Assembly: GCF_014189535.1 (NCBI RefSeq)
Contig: NZ_CP050308.1
Span: 1,798,001-1,862,000 of the forward strand
Origin: Rhizobium lusitanum
Lineage (GTDB): Bacteria; Pseudomonadota; Alphaproteobacteria; Rhizobiales; Rhizobiaceae
Direction of reading: 5' to 3'
DNA: 64,000 nucleotides
Made by a program: the position numbers and the translations under genes. Under the pieces are notes generated by a model. That model saw only the letters and a program-made list of their open reading frames with translations. It was not told where the DNA came from and made no database searches. Positions 20,299 to 28,995 of this stretch are shown one piece after another (positions within the stretch are counted from its first letter, which is position 1; each line of letters starts with the position of its first letter).

Positions 20299-20976
20299 TC
20301 AGTTGGAGGCAGACTTCTGCAGCGCATCCAATGCCGCCGACAGACCCTTCAGGGAGAACTTGATGTTGACCTTCTGGCCATTCATCATCTGCACATGACC
20401 GGTACCATCCGCAGCCTTCGAGAGTGCGGCGATCATCTTGGCATCCAGCTTCTGCTGGGACCAGCAGCCGGCCTGGTTGCAGTTGCGATAGGCAAGCTGA
20501 ACGACCGGCTTATCAGCCGCGTCGATACTCAAGCCCGCTGGCAGATACATGTTGAGCGGCACGAGCGCTGTGAGAACCAGTTCGCTCGCCGGCTGCTTCC
20601 CTGCCTTCTTGTCCGGCGCGGCCGGTGCATCGGCCTTGGCGATGGCGAGCGTCAGGACATTGACGTCCTGGTCACCCTGCTTCACCGTCGCGATCTGGGC
20701 CACTTCGCAATGTGTTGTCGCCGCACCGTCAGCCGCCTTGCCGTCGATGCAACGATAGTACCAGTCGTCGAATTTTTGCACACGGGCCTGCGGTGCCGGC
20801 TGTGGTTGTCCGGCGGGCACAGCAGTGGAGTTTTGCTGGGTGCCTGCACTCGTGGCACCACCCTCTGGCGGTACCGGCTGATCTTCAGCCATTGCAAGCG
20901 ACGCTAACAACATTGAGGAGAAAAAAACTGCGGATGCCAGAGTCTTGACTGCAAACATCTCATTGGCGGTCGTCAT
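20299..20976 (-). CDS. Invasion-associated locus B (IalB) family periplasmic protein
   Basis: A 225-residue secreted protein. The ATG at 20976 has GGGAAG seven bases upstream and precedes a signal peptide cleaved near LAMAED. A Pro/Gln-rich linker leads into the IalB-type domain: FDDWYYRC, HCEVAQIA, LVLTALVPLNMYLPAG, then YRNCNQAGCWSQ, giving the four-cysteine pattern usual in the family (two predicted disulfides). IalB was named in Bartonella; family members are common in Rhizobiales, and their molecular role is unclear. Here it is the first gene of the transporter/exoprotein locus, which suggests a periplasmic helper for export or surface stability, though that is inference. Hydrophilic Ala/Lys-rich insertion at about 115-125. 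Confidence 0.82.
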   Translation of the reverse strand: MTTANEMFAVKTLASAVFFSSMLLASLAMAEDQPVPPEGGATSAGTQQNSTAVPAGQPQPAPQARVQKFDDWYYRCIDGKAADGAATTHCEVAQIATVKQGDQDVNVLTLAIAKADAPAAPDKKAGKQPASELVLTALVPLNMYLPAGLSIDAADKPVVQLAYRNCNQAGCWSQQKLDAKMIAALSKAADGTGHVQMMNGQKVNIKFSLKGLSAALDALQKSASN

Positions 20977-21428
20977 GAAAAACTTCCCAAAGTCAAAGCC
21001 GTATGCTTGCGCAAGGTGGCCCTTGCCCATTCGGCAGATCATCAAAATTCATGAAAAAACACCTTACGCGGTGTGGCCGATCATGGGCGTGATGGGTTCA
21101 ATACCACCTTTCAAGGAAAATACAGCGAAAAGTAGCACTGCTATAGGTGATCTGCATGCTCGTTTTTGGAGGCGCGTGTAGATTATGCAACACGTGCGTT
21201 TATTAATTAAAATTGTCACCTTGAACGGATCAGAACCCGCGACCACTCCGTTGGCAACAGCCTAAAATCCCGTGTCTTCACCTTGATCGCATCGAGATGC
21301 AGATAAGGGCTATTCAGCCTCTTCAGCACCGTAACAGGCACCTTGTCCGATCGCCGCTTCGCGGCAACACCAGACGTAGAGACTAACTCACTTGACGTGA
21401 ATCGTCGGACCGTTCAACATCAAAGCGG
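20977..21428. other. Intergenic region between TPS operon and integrase
   Basis: This 452-base, rather AT-rich region lies between divergent genes and should hold the promoter of the IalB-TpsB operon and that of the integrase. I see no RNA gene or persuasive protein. An excisionase-sized gene is not evident. Confidence 0.4.
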
Positions 21429-22475
21429 TTGGTGCTGCCAGTCCGCTCACGCCCCTATCACCGCAAAACAGGCGAGAAGATCGATTGCCAGAAATTCGAG
21501 GTCTATAGTCTCGCTTTTGACATGGAGGTGCATCGCCTCAACCAGCTTCATACAGAGCAGGCGGCGAAGCCCGGCACGCTTGGCATGCTGATCAAGAAAT
21601 ATCGTGCCAGCCCCGACTTCATCGACGGTGAAATCGGCAAGTCGCCGCGTACCCGTGCCGACTATCAGCGTGTCTTCAACTATCTTCAGGCAATTGAAGA
21701 CACGCCATTGGTCTGGTTTACGCAGGCACGCATAGTGAAAATCCGCGACAAGGCCTTCGTGAAGCTCAAGCGCAAATCGGCAAACTATGTCGTTACCGTT
21801 CTGTCGGTTCTCTTCAAGTGGGGCCGACTGCGCGGCTATATCAAGGACAACCCAGCCGCAGAGATCCCCGCCATTCCCCGACCGAAGAGTATGCCAGATG
21901 CGAATCGACCGTGGCAGGATGCGGAGCGCGAAGCAGTCATGATCGCCCTGCCCGCTCATATGAAGCTACCAATGGCGCTGATGATGTATTACGGCCTTGA
22001 CCCAAACGATGCGGTGAAGCTGCCGCGCAACGCTGCCAAGGACGGCATGGTTGATACGCGCCGCGGCAAGACAGGCGTTCCGGTATGGATACCGCTTCCC
22101 TCCCCGCTTGTCGAAATTATGGAGGCTGCACCGAAACATGACGCCATCACGCTTTGCGCCAACAGTCGAGGCAAGCCATGGACCTATAGCGGTTTTTCTT
22201 CGAACTGGGACAAGTTGAAGGACAAGTATCTGGAGCAGGGAATTATCCAACCAGGCCTGACGCTGAAGGGCTTGCGACATACCGTCGCCTCCATCCTCGC
22301 CGAACTTGGCTACAACGATCGGACCATAGCGCACATGCTCGGGCAGGAAACCGAGGTGATGGCGCGGCGCTATTCCAAGCGAGCCAACAGGACACGGAAA
22401 ATGAAAGGCGGCGTCGCCGACTTCGAGCAAGAAGTGAGCAGACGAAAAACAGAAGTTGTCAAACTCGGCAAATAA
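21429..22475 (+). CDS. Tyrosine recombinase / phage-type integrase
   Basis: A 348-residue protein with a SAM-like core-binding domain (about 50-150) and a C-terminal catalytic domain. Visible catalytic elements are Lys214 (RRGKTG), Arg283 (GLRHT), a His at 302 (IAHMLGQ) and the nucleophile Tyr315 (ARRYSKR). Two usual residues are not where expected: the first Arg (normally in a GxRxxD box) is replaced by GLDPND at 189-194, and the His of HxxR is Lys280. I believe these changes occur in a known rhizobial subfamily, but cannot confirm it. The gene ends 70 bases from the 3' end of tRNA-Phe, the classical arrangement for an element integrated at a tRNA. Confidence 0.85.
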   Translation: MVLPVRSRPYHRKTGEKIDCQKFEVYSLAFDMEVHRLNQLHTEQAAKPGTLGMLIKKYRASPDFIDGEIGKSPRTRADYQRVFNYLQAIEDTPLVWFTQARIVKIRDKAFVKLKRKSANYVVTVLSVLFKWGRLRGYIKDNPAAEIPAIPRPKSMPDANRPWQDAEREAVMIALPAHMKLPMALMMYYGLDPNDAVKLPRNAAKDGMVDTRRGKTGVPVWIPLPSPLVEIMEAAPKHDAITLCANSRGKPWTYSGFSSNWDKLKDKYLEQGIIQPGLTLKGLRHTVASILAELGYNDRTIAHMLGQETEVMARRYSKRANRTRKMKGGVADFEQEVSRRKTEVVKLGK

Positions 22476-22545
22476 ATCTGTCAAACGCGACTATTTAAGA
22501 AAGAATGCGAATATGGAAAAATATAAGCACAGCAATGGCTTAAAG

Positions 22546-22621
22546 TGGTGCCCAGAGCCGGAATCGAACCAGCGACACGCGGATTTTCAATCCGCTGCTC
22601 TACCAACTGAGCTATCTGGGC
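22546..22621 (-). tRNA. tRNA-Phe (GAA), CCA encoded
   Basis: A 76-base cloverleaf on the complement: acceptor GCCCAGA paired with TCTGGGC, D-arm AGCTC/GAGC, anticodon stem GCGGA/TCCGC with loop TTGAAAA (anticodon GAA), T-arm CTGGTTCGATTCCGG, discriminator A, genomic CCA. Its 3' end faces the integrase gene, making it the probable right attachment site of the accessory block. Confidence 0.97.
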
Positions 22622-22817
22622 ATCCGTGCTTCGCGTAAATCAGAGGGCCTTGGAAGGCCCTGGGCGGTTGGTTCACCCCGGAAGCGAGCGGGGTTATAGC
22701 ATCTTGTTCGTCCATGTCTAGCCGCAAATGACTCTTTTTTGACAGGAAATAGATTTTTGGCAATTTACGAACAAAATGAATGGCTTCGCCGGACCGAACA
22801 TCGAAATGGTGACGGGA

Positions 22818-23033
22818 CTATTCCTCGTCGGGATAGTCCGCCTTGGTCTCGTCCTCGGCAACGGGAATGGCATAGGAGCCGTTGAGCCATCGGGACAGAT
22901 CGGCCGAGCGACAGCGATCCGAGCAGAAGGGGTAGTGCTCGCGCACCGAAGGCCGGCCGCATTCCACGCAAGGCCGTGTCTTGCGCAGCGGCTCGATCTT
23001 TGCGCCAACCTTGATTTTATCATCATCTGCCAT
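22818..23033 (-). CDS. yacG: DNA gyrase inhibitor YacG
   Basis: A 71-residue zinc protein. Four cysteines (22, 25, 37, 41) form the CxxC-x11-CxxxC site, in PCVECGRPSV and FCSDRCRSADLSRWL, diagnostic of YacG, which binds GyrB and blocks DNA binding by gyrase. The ATG at 23033 is preferred over an upstream GTG because AGGAAGGG lies about nine bases before it. It follows maf with five bases between stop and start, a common alphaproteobacterial pairing. The acidic C-terminal tail (AEDETKADYPDEE) is typical of rhizobial versions. Confidence 0.93.
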   Translation of the reverse strand: MADDDKIKVGAKIEPLRKTRPCVECGRPSVREHYPFCSDRCRSADLSRWLNGSYAIPVAEDETKADYPDEE

Positions 23034-23038
23034 GACGG

Positions 23039-23659
23039 TCACCCTTCCTGCCAGGTGGCATGAACGTCGAACCCCTCGCCCGCCAGAAGCAGCATGGTTT
23101 CATAAAGTGGCAATCCGACGACATTGGTGTAGGAGCCGATCAGCTTCTGCACGAAGGAGCCCGCGAGCCCCTGGATGCCATAGGCACCCGCCTTGCCGCG
23201 CCATTGGCCGGAGGCGAGGTACATGTCGATGTCCCTGGCCGACAGCCGCTTGAAGCGAACCTTGGTCTCGATGACCTTCTGGCGCAGCTTGCGGTCGGGC
23301 GTGACCAGGCAGACGCCGGTATAGACGACATGGCTGCGGCCGGAGAGCAGGTGCAGCGCCGAAGACGCCTCGTCGACGAACTCCGCCTTCGGGAGAATCC
23401 GGCGGCCGACGGCCACGACCGTGTCGGCGGCAAGGATATAGCTTCCCTGCCAGGCGACATCGCTCTTCAACGCGGCAAACGCCGCCTCGGCCTTTTCGGT
23501 CGAAAGCCTGCGCGCCAGCGATCGCGGATGCTCCGACTTCTTCGGAGCCTCATCGATATCCATGGGCATCAGGCGCGCCGCTTCTATCCCTGCCTGATGC
23601 AGGAGGTCGACGCGGCGCGGCGATCCGGAGGCCAGTATCAGCTTGTGTTTCAGCGCCAT
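23039..23659 (-). CDS. maf: Maf family nucleoside triphosphate pyrophosphatase
   Basis: A 206-residue protein with the Maf signatures in order: [14 protein letters not shown] (phosphate-binding loop with S-x-R-R), the conserved Glu/Lys helix, [30 protein letters not shown] and [16 protein letters not shown] ending in [10 protein letters not shown]. Maf enzymes hydrolyse non-canonical or pyrimidine NTPs (dTTP/UTP in the YhdE group) to NMP and pyrophosphate, acting as house-cleaning enzymes in the cytoplasm. It lies 55 bases downstream of infA and directly upstream of yacG, probably in one transcript. Confidence 0.95.
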   Translation of the reverse strand: MALKHKLILASGSPRRVDLLHQAGIEAARLMPMDIDEAPKKSEHPRSLARRLSTEKAEAAFAALKSDVAWQGSYILAADTVVAVGRRILPKAEFVDEASSALHLLSGRSHVVYTGVCLVTPDRKLRQKVIETKVRFKRLSARDIDMYLASGQWRGKAGAYGIQGLAGSFVQKLIGSYTNVVGLPLYETMLLLAGEGFDVHATWQEG

Positions 23660-23714
23660 AAAACCTCGACCTATCAGGCGGGAGACGGACAGCCGGCTCG
23701 AAAACGAGCTGCGA

Positions 23715-23933
23715 CTACTTGAAACGGTAGGTGATGCGGCCCTTGGTCAGGTCGTAAGGGGTCATTTCCACCAGCACCTTGTCGCCGGCGAGAACGCGGA
23801 TGCGGTTCTTGCGCATGCGGCCAGCAGTGTGGGCGATGATCTCGTGCTCGTTTTCCAGCTTCACGCGGAAGGTCGCGTTCGGCAGCAATTCGGTGACGAC
23901 ACCCGGAAATTCTAGGACTTCTTCTTTCGGCAT
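23715..23933 (-). CDS. infA: Translation initiation factor IF-1
   Basis: A 72-residue S1/OB-fold protein of normal length, beginning [19 protein letters not shown] and containing [21 protein letters not shown] and [22 protein letters not shown], essentially the alphaproteobacterial IF-1 sequence. It binds the A site of the 30S subunit during initiation with IF-2 and IF-3. The 142 bases before it probably hold its own promoter, since the upstream phosphatase gene is separated by that gap. Confidence 0.98.
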   Translation of the reverse strand: MPKEEVLEFPGVVTELLPNATFRVKLENEHEIIAHTAGRMRKNRIRVLAGDKVLVEMTPYDLTKGRITYRFK

Positions 23934-24075
23934 TAAAGCTTCTTTTCCTGTAGGGTTGTGGCCGGCGCCCGTGGCAAAATGCGGGGTCGCCGGAAATTTG
24001 GGCGGAAACTACACAATCGCCGCGGTTTTGTGAACCACGTTGACAAGGGTTTCTGCATTTGTTTCACGCGGCACC

Positions 24076-24543
24076 CTAAAGGGAGCCGCGATGTTCCACC
24101 AGCCTGCTTTCGATCAGGCCCTGAAGATAGTCCCGCACATCGCGGTAAGCACTCAGGATCTGCTCGCGCGTGTCGCCGATCGCCGAGGGATCCATGGTCG
24201 GCCAATAGATGACGTCGATGGCGTTGGCCCGCGTCAGCTCCAGCGCCGCATGATGCGCCTCGGGGGAGAGTGTGATGATGAGATCGAAGAAATCATCCTC
24301 CAGATCCTCCAGCGTCTGCGGCTGCCGGCGCCCGAGCGAAAGACCGATCTCGTCGAGCACGACATCGACGAAGGGATTGCGTTCGCCGGCACGCACGCCT
24401 GCCGAAGCGATGTAGATCCCCTGCGGCAGCATCCCACGCGCAATGACTTCCGCCATCGGCGAGCGGATGGTGTTCAGCCCGCACATGAAGAGGATGGCGC
24501 CCGGCGCCTTTACGCTATGGTCGATGGCCTCTACCTGCTCCAT
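24076..24543 (-). CDS. Low-molecular-weight protein tyrosine phosphatase / arsenate reductase-like protein
   Basis: A 155-residue protein started at the ATG at 24543; an upstream TTG would overlap the previous gene. The phosphate loop CGLNTIRS (Cys21, Arg27) fits the C-x5-R-S/T motif of LMW phosphatases, and MDPSAIGD near residue 125 supplies the general-acid Asp in a DP motif. These enzymes dephosphorylate tyrosine residues or, in related branches, reduce arsenate. It starts five bases after the UPF0262 stop, so it is cotranscribed with hisD and UPF0262. This neighbour order is conserved in rhizobia, and arsenic resistance is not suggested by the context. Confidence 0.85.
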   Translation of the reverse strand: MEQVEAIDHSVKAPGAILFMCGLNTIRSPMAEVIARGMLPQGIYIASAGVRAGERNPFVDVVLDEIGLSLGRRQPQTLEDLEDDFFDLIITLSPEAHHAALELTRANAIDVIYWPTMDPSAIGDTREQILSAYRDVRDYLQGLIESRLVEHRGSL

Positions 24544-24548
24544 CGCCG

Positions 24549-25022
24549 TCACCCGCGCCAATAGAGCACGCAGACGAGGGTGAAGAGCCGCCGCGCCGTG
24601 TCGAAATCCACAGTGATCTTGCCCTGCAGCCGCTCCATCAGCGTCCGCGACCCCTCATTGTGGATACCGCGGCGACCCATGTCGATCGCCTCAATGCGGC
24701 TAGGGGTGGCCGAGCGGATCGCCTCGTAATAGCTCTCGCAGATCATGAAATAATCCTTCACGATCCGGCGAAACGGCGTCAGCGACAGGATATGGGCGGC
24801 AACGGCCGCTCCCTCTTCGGTCCGAATATCGAAAACCAGCTTCTGGTCGACCAGCGACAGGTTCAGCAGATAGGGTCCGCCGGCATGTCCCGCAGGCTCA
24901 AAGCTGTTTTCCTCGATCAGGTCGAAAATGGCGACGGCGCGCTCATGCTCGACATCAGGCGTCGAACGGCCGATCGTGTCGTCCAGGACCACATCGCTCA
25001 GCCGGAAGACGCCATCAACCAT
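24549..25022 (-). CDS. UPF0262 family protein
   Basis: A 157-residue cytoplasmic protein matching the alphaproteobacterial UPF0262 family along its length ([19 protein letters not shown] near the start; [49 protein letters not shown]). Its function is unknown. It begins three bases after hisD and is followed within five bases by the phosphatase gene, a tightly coupled cluster. Restriction to alphaproteobacteria supports the taxonomic reading of the window. Confidence 0.93.
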   Translation of the reverse strand: MVDGVFRLSDVVLDDTIGRSTPDVEHERAVAIFDLIEENSFEPAGHAGGPYLLNLSLVDQKLVFDIRTEEGAAVAAHILSLTPFRRIVKDYFMICESYYEAIRSATPSRIEAIDMGRRGIHNEGSRTLMERLQGKITVDFDTARRLFTLVCVLYWRG

Positions 25023-25025
25023 GCC

Positions 25026-26324
25026 TTACCCCTCGAGATTGAGGCGGATCGCAACCGACCGCGCATGAGCATCGAGCCCTTCTGCTTCCGCCAGCGCGAT
25101 CGCTGCCGGGCCAAGCGCGCGCAGTTGCTCCGGCCCGAGCCGCAGGATCGACGTGCGCTTGACGAAATCGAGCACCGACAGGCCGGACGAAAAACGGGCG
25201 GAGCGGGCCGTCGGTAGCACATGATTGGAGCCGCCAACATAATCGCCGATCACTTCCGGCGTATGACGGCCGACGAAGATGGCGCCGGCATTGCGGATGC
25301 CTGCGAGCAGCGTATCGGGATCGTCGACCGCGAGCTCGACATGTTCGGCGGCAATGCGATTGGCAAGCGGAACGGCCTGCCTCAGATCAGAGACCAGAAT
25401 GATGGCGCCGAAATCTCGCCAGCTCGCTGCCGCCGTCTTCGCACGGCTAAGCCGCTTCAGCTGCCGCTCGACAGCGCCTTCGACAGCCTTGCCGAACTCG
25501 GCGTCATCGGTGATCAGGATCGACTGCGCGCCTTCGTCATGCTCGGCCTGCGCCAGGAGATCGGCGGCAAGCCAGTCCGGATCATTGTGCTTGTCGGCGA
25601 TAACAAGCACTTCGGAGGGGCCGGCGATCATGTCGATGCCGACGGTGCCGAACACATGCCGCTTGGCGGCGGCGACATAGGCATTGCCGGGGCCAGTGAT
25701 CTTGTAGACCGGGGCAATCGTCTCCGTGCCATAGGCAAGAGCTGCAATCGCCTGCGCGCCACCGATACGATAGATCTCCTCGACGCCGGCCATGCGGGCA
25801 GCCGCCAGCACCGCCGGATTGATCGTGCCGCCCATGGTCGGCACCGTGATGACGACGCGCTCGACGCCGGCAACCTTGGCCGGCACGGCATTCATCAGCA
25901 CAGAGCTTGGATAGCTTGCCGTGCCGCCGGGCACGTAGAGACCGACGGCCTCGATCGCCGTCCAGCGCGAACCGAGGCCGACGCCAAGATCGTCCTCGTA
26001 GATATCGTCCTTCGGCAATTGCCGGCGGTGATGCGATTCGATGCGGGTGGCCGCGACCTTGAGCGCGCCCAGCACTTCGGCGGGGACGGCGGCAACCGCC
26101 GCGTCGATCTCCGCTTCGGTGACGCGCATCGGCGTCGTGGCGAAATCGATGCCTTCGAATTTCTTGGAATAGTCTGATAGAGCCGCGTCGCCGCGCGCCC
26201 TGACATCGTCGATGATGGCGCGCACGACGACATTCACGTCCTCGGACACTTCCCGCTTGGTCGTGAGAAAAGCGGCGAACTGCTCCTCGAACCCTTCCGA
26301 CGCCTGATCCAGCCAGATAGCCAC
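25026..26324 (-). CDS. hisD: Histidinol dehydrogenase
   Basis: A 432-residue enzyme catalysing the last two steps of histidine synthesis, L-histidinol to L-histidine with two NAD+. Family landmarks include GLYVPGGTASYPSSVLMNAVPAKVAG (nucleotide-binding region), KITGPGNAYVAAAKR, GIDMIAGPSEVLVIAD, the zinc-ligand block LLAQAEHDEGAQ, and the C-terminal GGSNHVLPTARSARF with catalytic His. Length is usual for the family. It heads a tight cluster with UPF0262 and the phosphatase, and follows DUF2948 by 60 bases. Other his genes are not in the window. Confidence 0.97.
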   Translation of the reverse strand: MAIWLDQASEGFEEQFAAFLTTKREVSEDVNVVVRAIIDDVRARGDAALSDYSKKFEGIDFATTPMRVTEAEIDAAVAAVPAEVLGALKVAATRIESHHRRQLPKDDIYEDDLGVGLGSRWTAIEAVGLYVPGGTASYPSSVLMNAVPAKVAGVERVVITVPTMGGTINPAVLAAARMAGVEEIYRIGGAQAIAALAYGTETIAPVYKITGPGNAYVAAAKRHVFGTVGIDMIAGPSEVLVIADKHNDPDWLAADLLAQAEHDEGAQSILITDDAEFGKAVEGAVERQLKRLSRAKTAAASWRDFGAIILVSDLRQAVPLANRIAAEHVELAVDDPDTLLAGIRNAGAIFVGRHTPEVIGDYVGGSNHVLPTARSARFSSGLSVLDFVKRTSILRLGPEQLRALGPAAIALAEAEGLDAHARSVAIRLNLEG

Positions 26325-26384
26325 GCTGATAATCCTTTTACATCGAAGCCGCCGCCAGCGGCCGAAACTTGTCCCTCGCCCGGC

Positions 26385-26828
26385 TTAGCCGGCGTCGTCC
26401 GGATGACTGGGCTTATTAGCCGTTTCCCACGCGCCGCCAATATCCGCAAGCTGAACTTCGATACATTCGACATCAAGCGCGATGGTGGCCTTGCCGGCGA
26501 GCGTCAGCTCGATGGTGCCATCAGGCCCGTCGCCCTTCTGGTCGAAGCGGATGGCGAGCAGCGACAGCACCTCGTCGCGCCGGCGACGATCGACGCCGCT
26601 GGAGCGCACCGCCAGCACCCGCTTGAACACCAGCGCGGCGCGATGACGCTCGAACGTCTTGCTCTTCCGATCCGAGAGTTCCCAGACGAACCGGTTGGCG
26701 GTCAGCGAAAATTGCCTAAGCTTTGGCGCATAGGACATGTCGCCGACCTTGAAGACGCTGTCCTGCATATGCGCGGAAACAATGCCTAAGTCTTCGGTGT
26801 CGAGTGCCAGTAGCTTGAGATTGGTCAT
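26385..26828 (-). CDS. DUF2948 family protein
   Basis: A 147-residue protein taken from the ATG at 26828 (MTNLKLLALDTEDLGIVSAHMQDSVFKVGDM); an upstream in-frame extension would run into the murA terminator region and looks non-coding. The sequence (YAPKLRQFSLTANRFVWEL, RHRAALVFKRVLAVRSSGVDRR, LLAIRF, CIEVQLADIGGAWETANKPSHP) matches the alphaproteobacterial DUF2948 family, of unknown function. The place between murA and hisD is conserved in rhizobia. No membrane segment or catalytic motif is visible. Confidence 0.9.
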   Translation of the reverse strand: MTNLKLLALDTEDLGIVSAHMQDSVFKVGDMSYAPKLRQFSLTANRFVWELSDRKSKTFERHRAALVFKRVLAVRSSGVDRRRRDEVLSLLAIRFDQKGDGPDGTIELTLAGKATIALDVECIEVQLADIGGAWETANKPSHPDDAG

Positions 26829-26911
26829 TCGTCTGATATCCCTGATCGCCCCGGAATTGCCGATAGCGGCACTTCCTCGTGATGAGATAGGATGCGTGCG
26901 GGAAAGACGCA

Positions 26912-26936
26912 ACCGGAGAAAACGGGCTTCTCCGGT
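26912..26936 (-). terminator. Hairpin between murA and DUF2948
   Basis: A 9-bp perfect stem (accggagaa / ttctccggt) around a 7-base loop, 24 bases past the murA stop. The following T-tract on the minus strand is weak (TTGCGTCTTT), so it may be a leaky terminator rather than a full stop. Confidence 0.45.
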
Positions 26937-26959
26937 CTGTTCACGGGCAATAGCGGGAA

Positions 26960-28252
26960 TTAGTCGCTGATACGCTCGACGATCGCGCCGCAACGCGTCA
27001 GCTTGTCTTCCAGCCGCTCGAAGCCACGATCGAGATGATAAATGCGCGACACCAGCGTTTCGCCCTCGGCGGCAAGGCCGGCGATAACAAGCGATACCGA
27101 AGCGCGAAGGTCGGTCGCCATGACCGGCGCGCCCTTCAGCCGCTCGACGCCCTCGATCTTGGCCGTCTGGCCGGAGAGCGAGATTTTTGCGCCGAGGCGG
27201 GCGAGTTCCTGCACATGCATGAAACGGTTTTCGAAGATGGTCTCGGTGATATGCGAGGTGCCGGTCGAACGCGTCATCAGCGCCATGAACTGCGCCTGCA
27301 GGTCGGTCGGGAAGCCCGGGAAGGGATCGGTGACGACGTCGACCGGCTGGATGCCGCCGCCGTTGCGCCTGACGCGGATGCCGTTATTGGTCGCCGAGAT
27401 ATCGGCACCGGCGCGGCGCAGGCTGTCCAGCGCCGTATCGAGCAGCACCATGTCGGTGTTTTCCAGCGTGACGTCGCCGCCGGCCATGGCAACGGCCATG
27501 GCATAGGTGCCGGTCTCGATGCGATCCGGCAGGACGCGGTGACGCGCGCCGGAGAGCGAGGTGACGCCTTCGATGGTGATCGTGCTGGTGCCGGCGCCGG
27601 TGATCTTGGCGCCCATGGCGATCAGGCAGTTGGCAAGATCGACGACTTCAGGCTCGCGGGCAGCATTGCCGATGATCGTCGTGCCGCGGGCAAGGGTCGC
27701 CGCCATCATCAGCACATGCGTCGCGCCAACCGAAACCTTCGGGAAGTCATAGCGCGCACCGATCAGGCCGCCCTTGGGCGCGGTGGCGTTGATATAGCCG
27801 CCATCGATTTCCATGTTGGCGCCAAGCGCCGTCAGGCCCTCGATGAACAGATCGACCGGACGCGTGCCAATGGCGCAGCCGCCGGGCAGCGACACGCGCG
27901 CCTGGCCTTCGCGGGCAAGCAGCGGCCCGATGACCCAGAAGCTGGCGCGCATCTTGGCCACCAGCTCGTAGGGCGCGGTCGTGTCGACGATGGTGCGGCA
28001 GGTGAAATGGATGGTGCGGGAATAGGCGTCTTCCTGGCGCTCGCGCCGGCCGTTAACGGCGACGTCGACGCCGTGATTGCCGAGAATGCGCTGTAGCAGC
28101 TCGACATCGGCCAGATGCGGCACGTTTTCGAGCGTCAGCGTATCGCTGGTCAGCAGCGACGCGATCATCAGCGGCAGGGCGGCATTCTTGGCGCCGGAGA
28201 TCGGAATGATACCGTTAAGCTCGTTGCCGCCGACAATCCTGATACGATCCAT
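26960..28252 (-). CDS. murA: UDP-N-acetylglucosamine 1-carboxyvinyltransferase
   Basis: A 430-residue enzyme for the first committed step of peptidoglycan synthesis: transfer of enolpyruvate from PEP to UDP-GlcNAc in the cytoplasm. Lys22-Asn23 in GAKNAALPL and Cys126 in [15 protein letters not shown] (the fosfomycin-target cysteine) are present, as are [21 protein letters not shown] and [16 protein letters not shown]. Length is standard. It is separated from DUF2948 by 131 bases containing a hairpin, so it may form its own transcription unit. No second murA copy is seen. Confidence 0.97.
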   Translation of the reverse strand: MDRIRIVGGNELNGIIPISGAKNAALPLMIASLLTSDTLTLENVPHLADVELLQRILGNHGVDVAVNGRRERQEDAYSRTIHFTCRTIVDTTAPYELVAKMRASFWVIGPLLAREGQARVSLPGGCAIGTRPVDLFIEGLTALGANMEIDGGYINATAPKGGLIGARYDFPKVSVGATHVLMMAATLARGTTIIGNAAREPEVVDLANCLIAMGAKITGAGTSTITIEGVTSLSGARHRVLPDRIETGTYAMAVAMAGGDVTLENTDMVLLDTALDSLRRAGADISATNNGIRVRRNGGGIQPVDVVTDPFPGFPTDLQAQFMALMTRSTGTSHITETIFENRFMHVQELARLGAKISLSGQTAKIEGVERLKGAPVMATDLRASVSLVIAGLAAEGETLVSRIYHLDRGFERLEDKLTRCGAIVERISD

Positions 28253-28379
28253 ATATAAACTACGGGCCGAGCCCGCCTTTCCTGAAGTTCCGTCCGCCTG
28301 GGAGAAGGCGCTCTTTAGACGAAATAGATTAAAGCTTCAATTCGTTTGATAGCTGTTTGATGATGGGCGACATGAATCA

Positions 28380-28649
28380 TTACGATTCGTCCATTTTTGC
28401 GGCGGCGATCTTCTCCGGCGCGGTATTTGCGGCCGGCAGCCCATCGGTCTCGTCCGCCTGGCCTGCGCGGCGCGCCCTCACCTGCTGCTTTCGACGACCG
28501 AGATTTTCGCGCAGCTTCTGCGCCGCCCGCTCCCGCCGCCGATCCGCCTGGGTGACCGGCTTGCCGACCACGCGCTCTTCCGCCTCGCCGGCCGTCAAAC
28601 CGCCTTGCGAGATCGCCTCATCACCATTTTTCGTCTTATCCACACCCAT
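28380..28649 (-). CDS. Small basic hypothetical protein
   Basis: An 89-residue protein started at the ATG at 28649, which has GGGAAG six bases upstream; a longer reading to 28715 is less likely. It is rich in Lys, Arg, Glu and Ala (QADRRRERAAQKLRENLGRRKQQVRARR), predicting a long charged helix, followed by a flexible Ala-rich tail. I recognise it only as a type of small protein seen beside murA in rhizobia. It could bind nucleic acid, but that is a guess from charge alone. Confidence 0.7.
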   Translation of the reverse strand: MGVDKTKNGDEAISQGGLTAGEAEERVVGKPVTQADRRRERAAQKLRENLGRRKQQVRARRAGQADETDGLPAANTAPEKIAAAKMDES

Positions 28650-28803
28650 GCGCTTCCCATAGCCGAAATCCCCGCACTTCAAAAGGCCGACGCATTTTTT
28701 CCCGCGATCTTTCACAGAAGTTGAAATTTGCGGCTTGCACTCAGCCCCGACCTATGGCAATAGCCGCCTCGCCCAATACGGCGCGCCAGACGCGCCACGG
28801 TTT

Positions 28804-28878
28804 GCTGCTATAGCTCAGGGGTAGAGCACTCCCTTGGTAAGGGAGAGGCCGAGAGTTCAAATCTCTCTAGCAGCACCA
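28804..28878 (+). tRNA. tRNA-Thr (GGT), CCA encoded
   Basis: A 75-base cloverleaf: acceptor GCTGCTA with TAGCAGC, D-arm AGCTC/GAGC, anticodon stem CTCCC/GGGAG with loop TTGGTAA (anticodon GGT), T-arm GAGAG TTCAAAT CTCTC, discriminator A, genomic CCA. An AT-rich insertion with a defence-type gene follows its 3' end. Confidence 0.97.
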
Positions 28879-28995
28879 GTTTTCTTCTTGGCTGAATGTT
28901 TATTTCAGAATCTTTATAGTCTTTGGTGAAATTTTGCTATCGGGCCTCTTTGAGCCCATAAGTTTCACTGAGGATTGCAAAGAAGTCTCTAAGAC

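Noticed and set aside
1..21000. Second attachment site (duplicate of the tRNA-Phe 3' end) within the window
   Set aside because: I looked for the sequence around the tRNA T-arm and acceptor and found no copy; it may lie left of the window.
24076..24543. Arsenic resistance operon
   Set aside because: Only a LMW-phosphatase-type gene is present, in a conserved hisD cluster; no arsR, arsB or acr3 is nearby.
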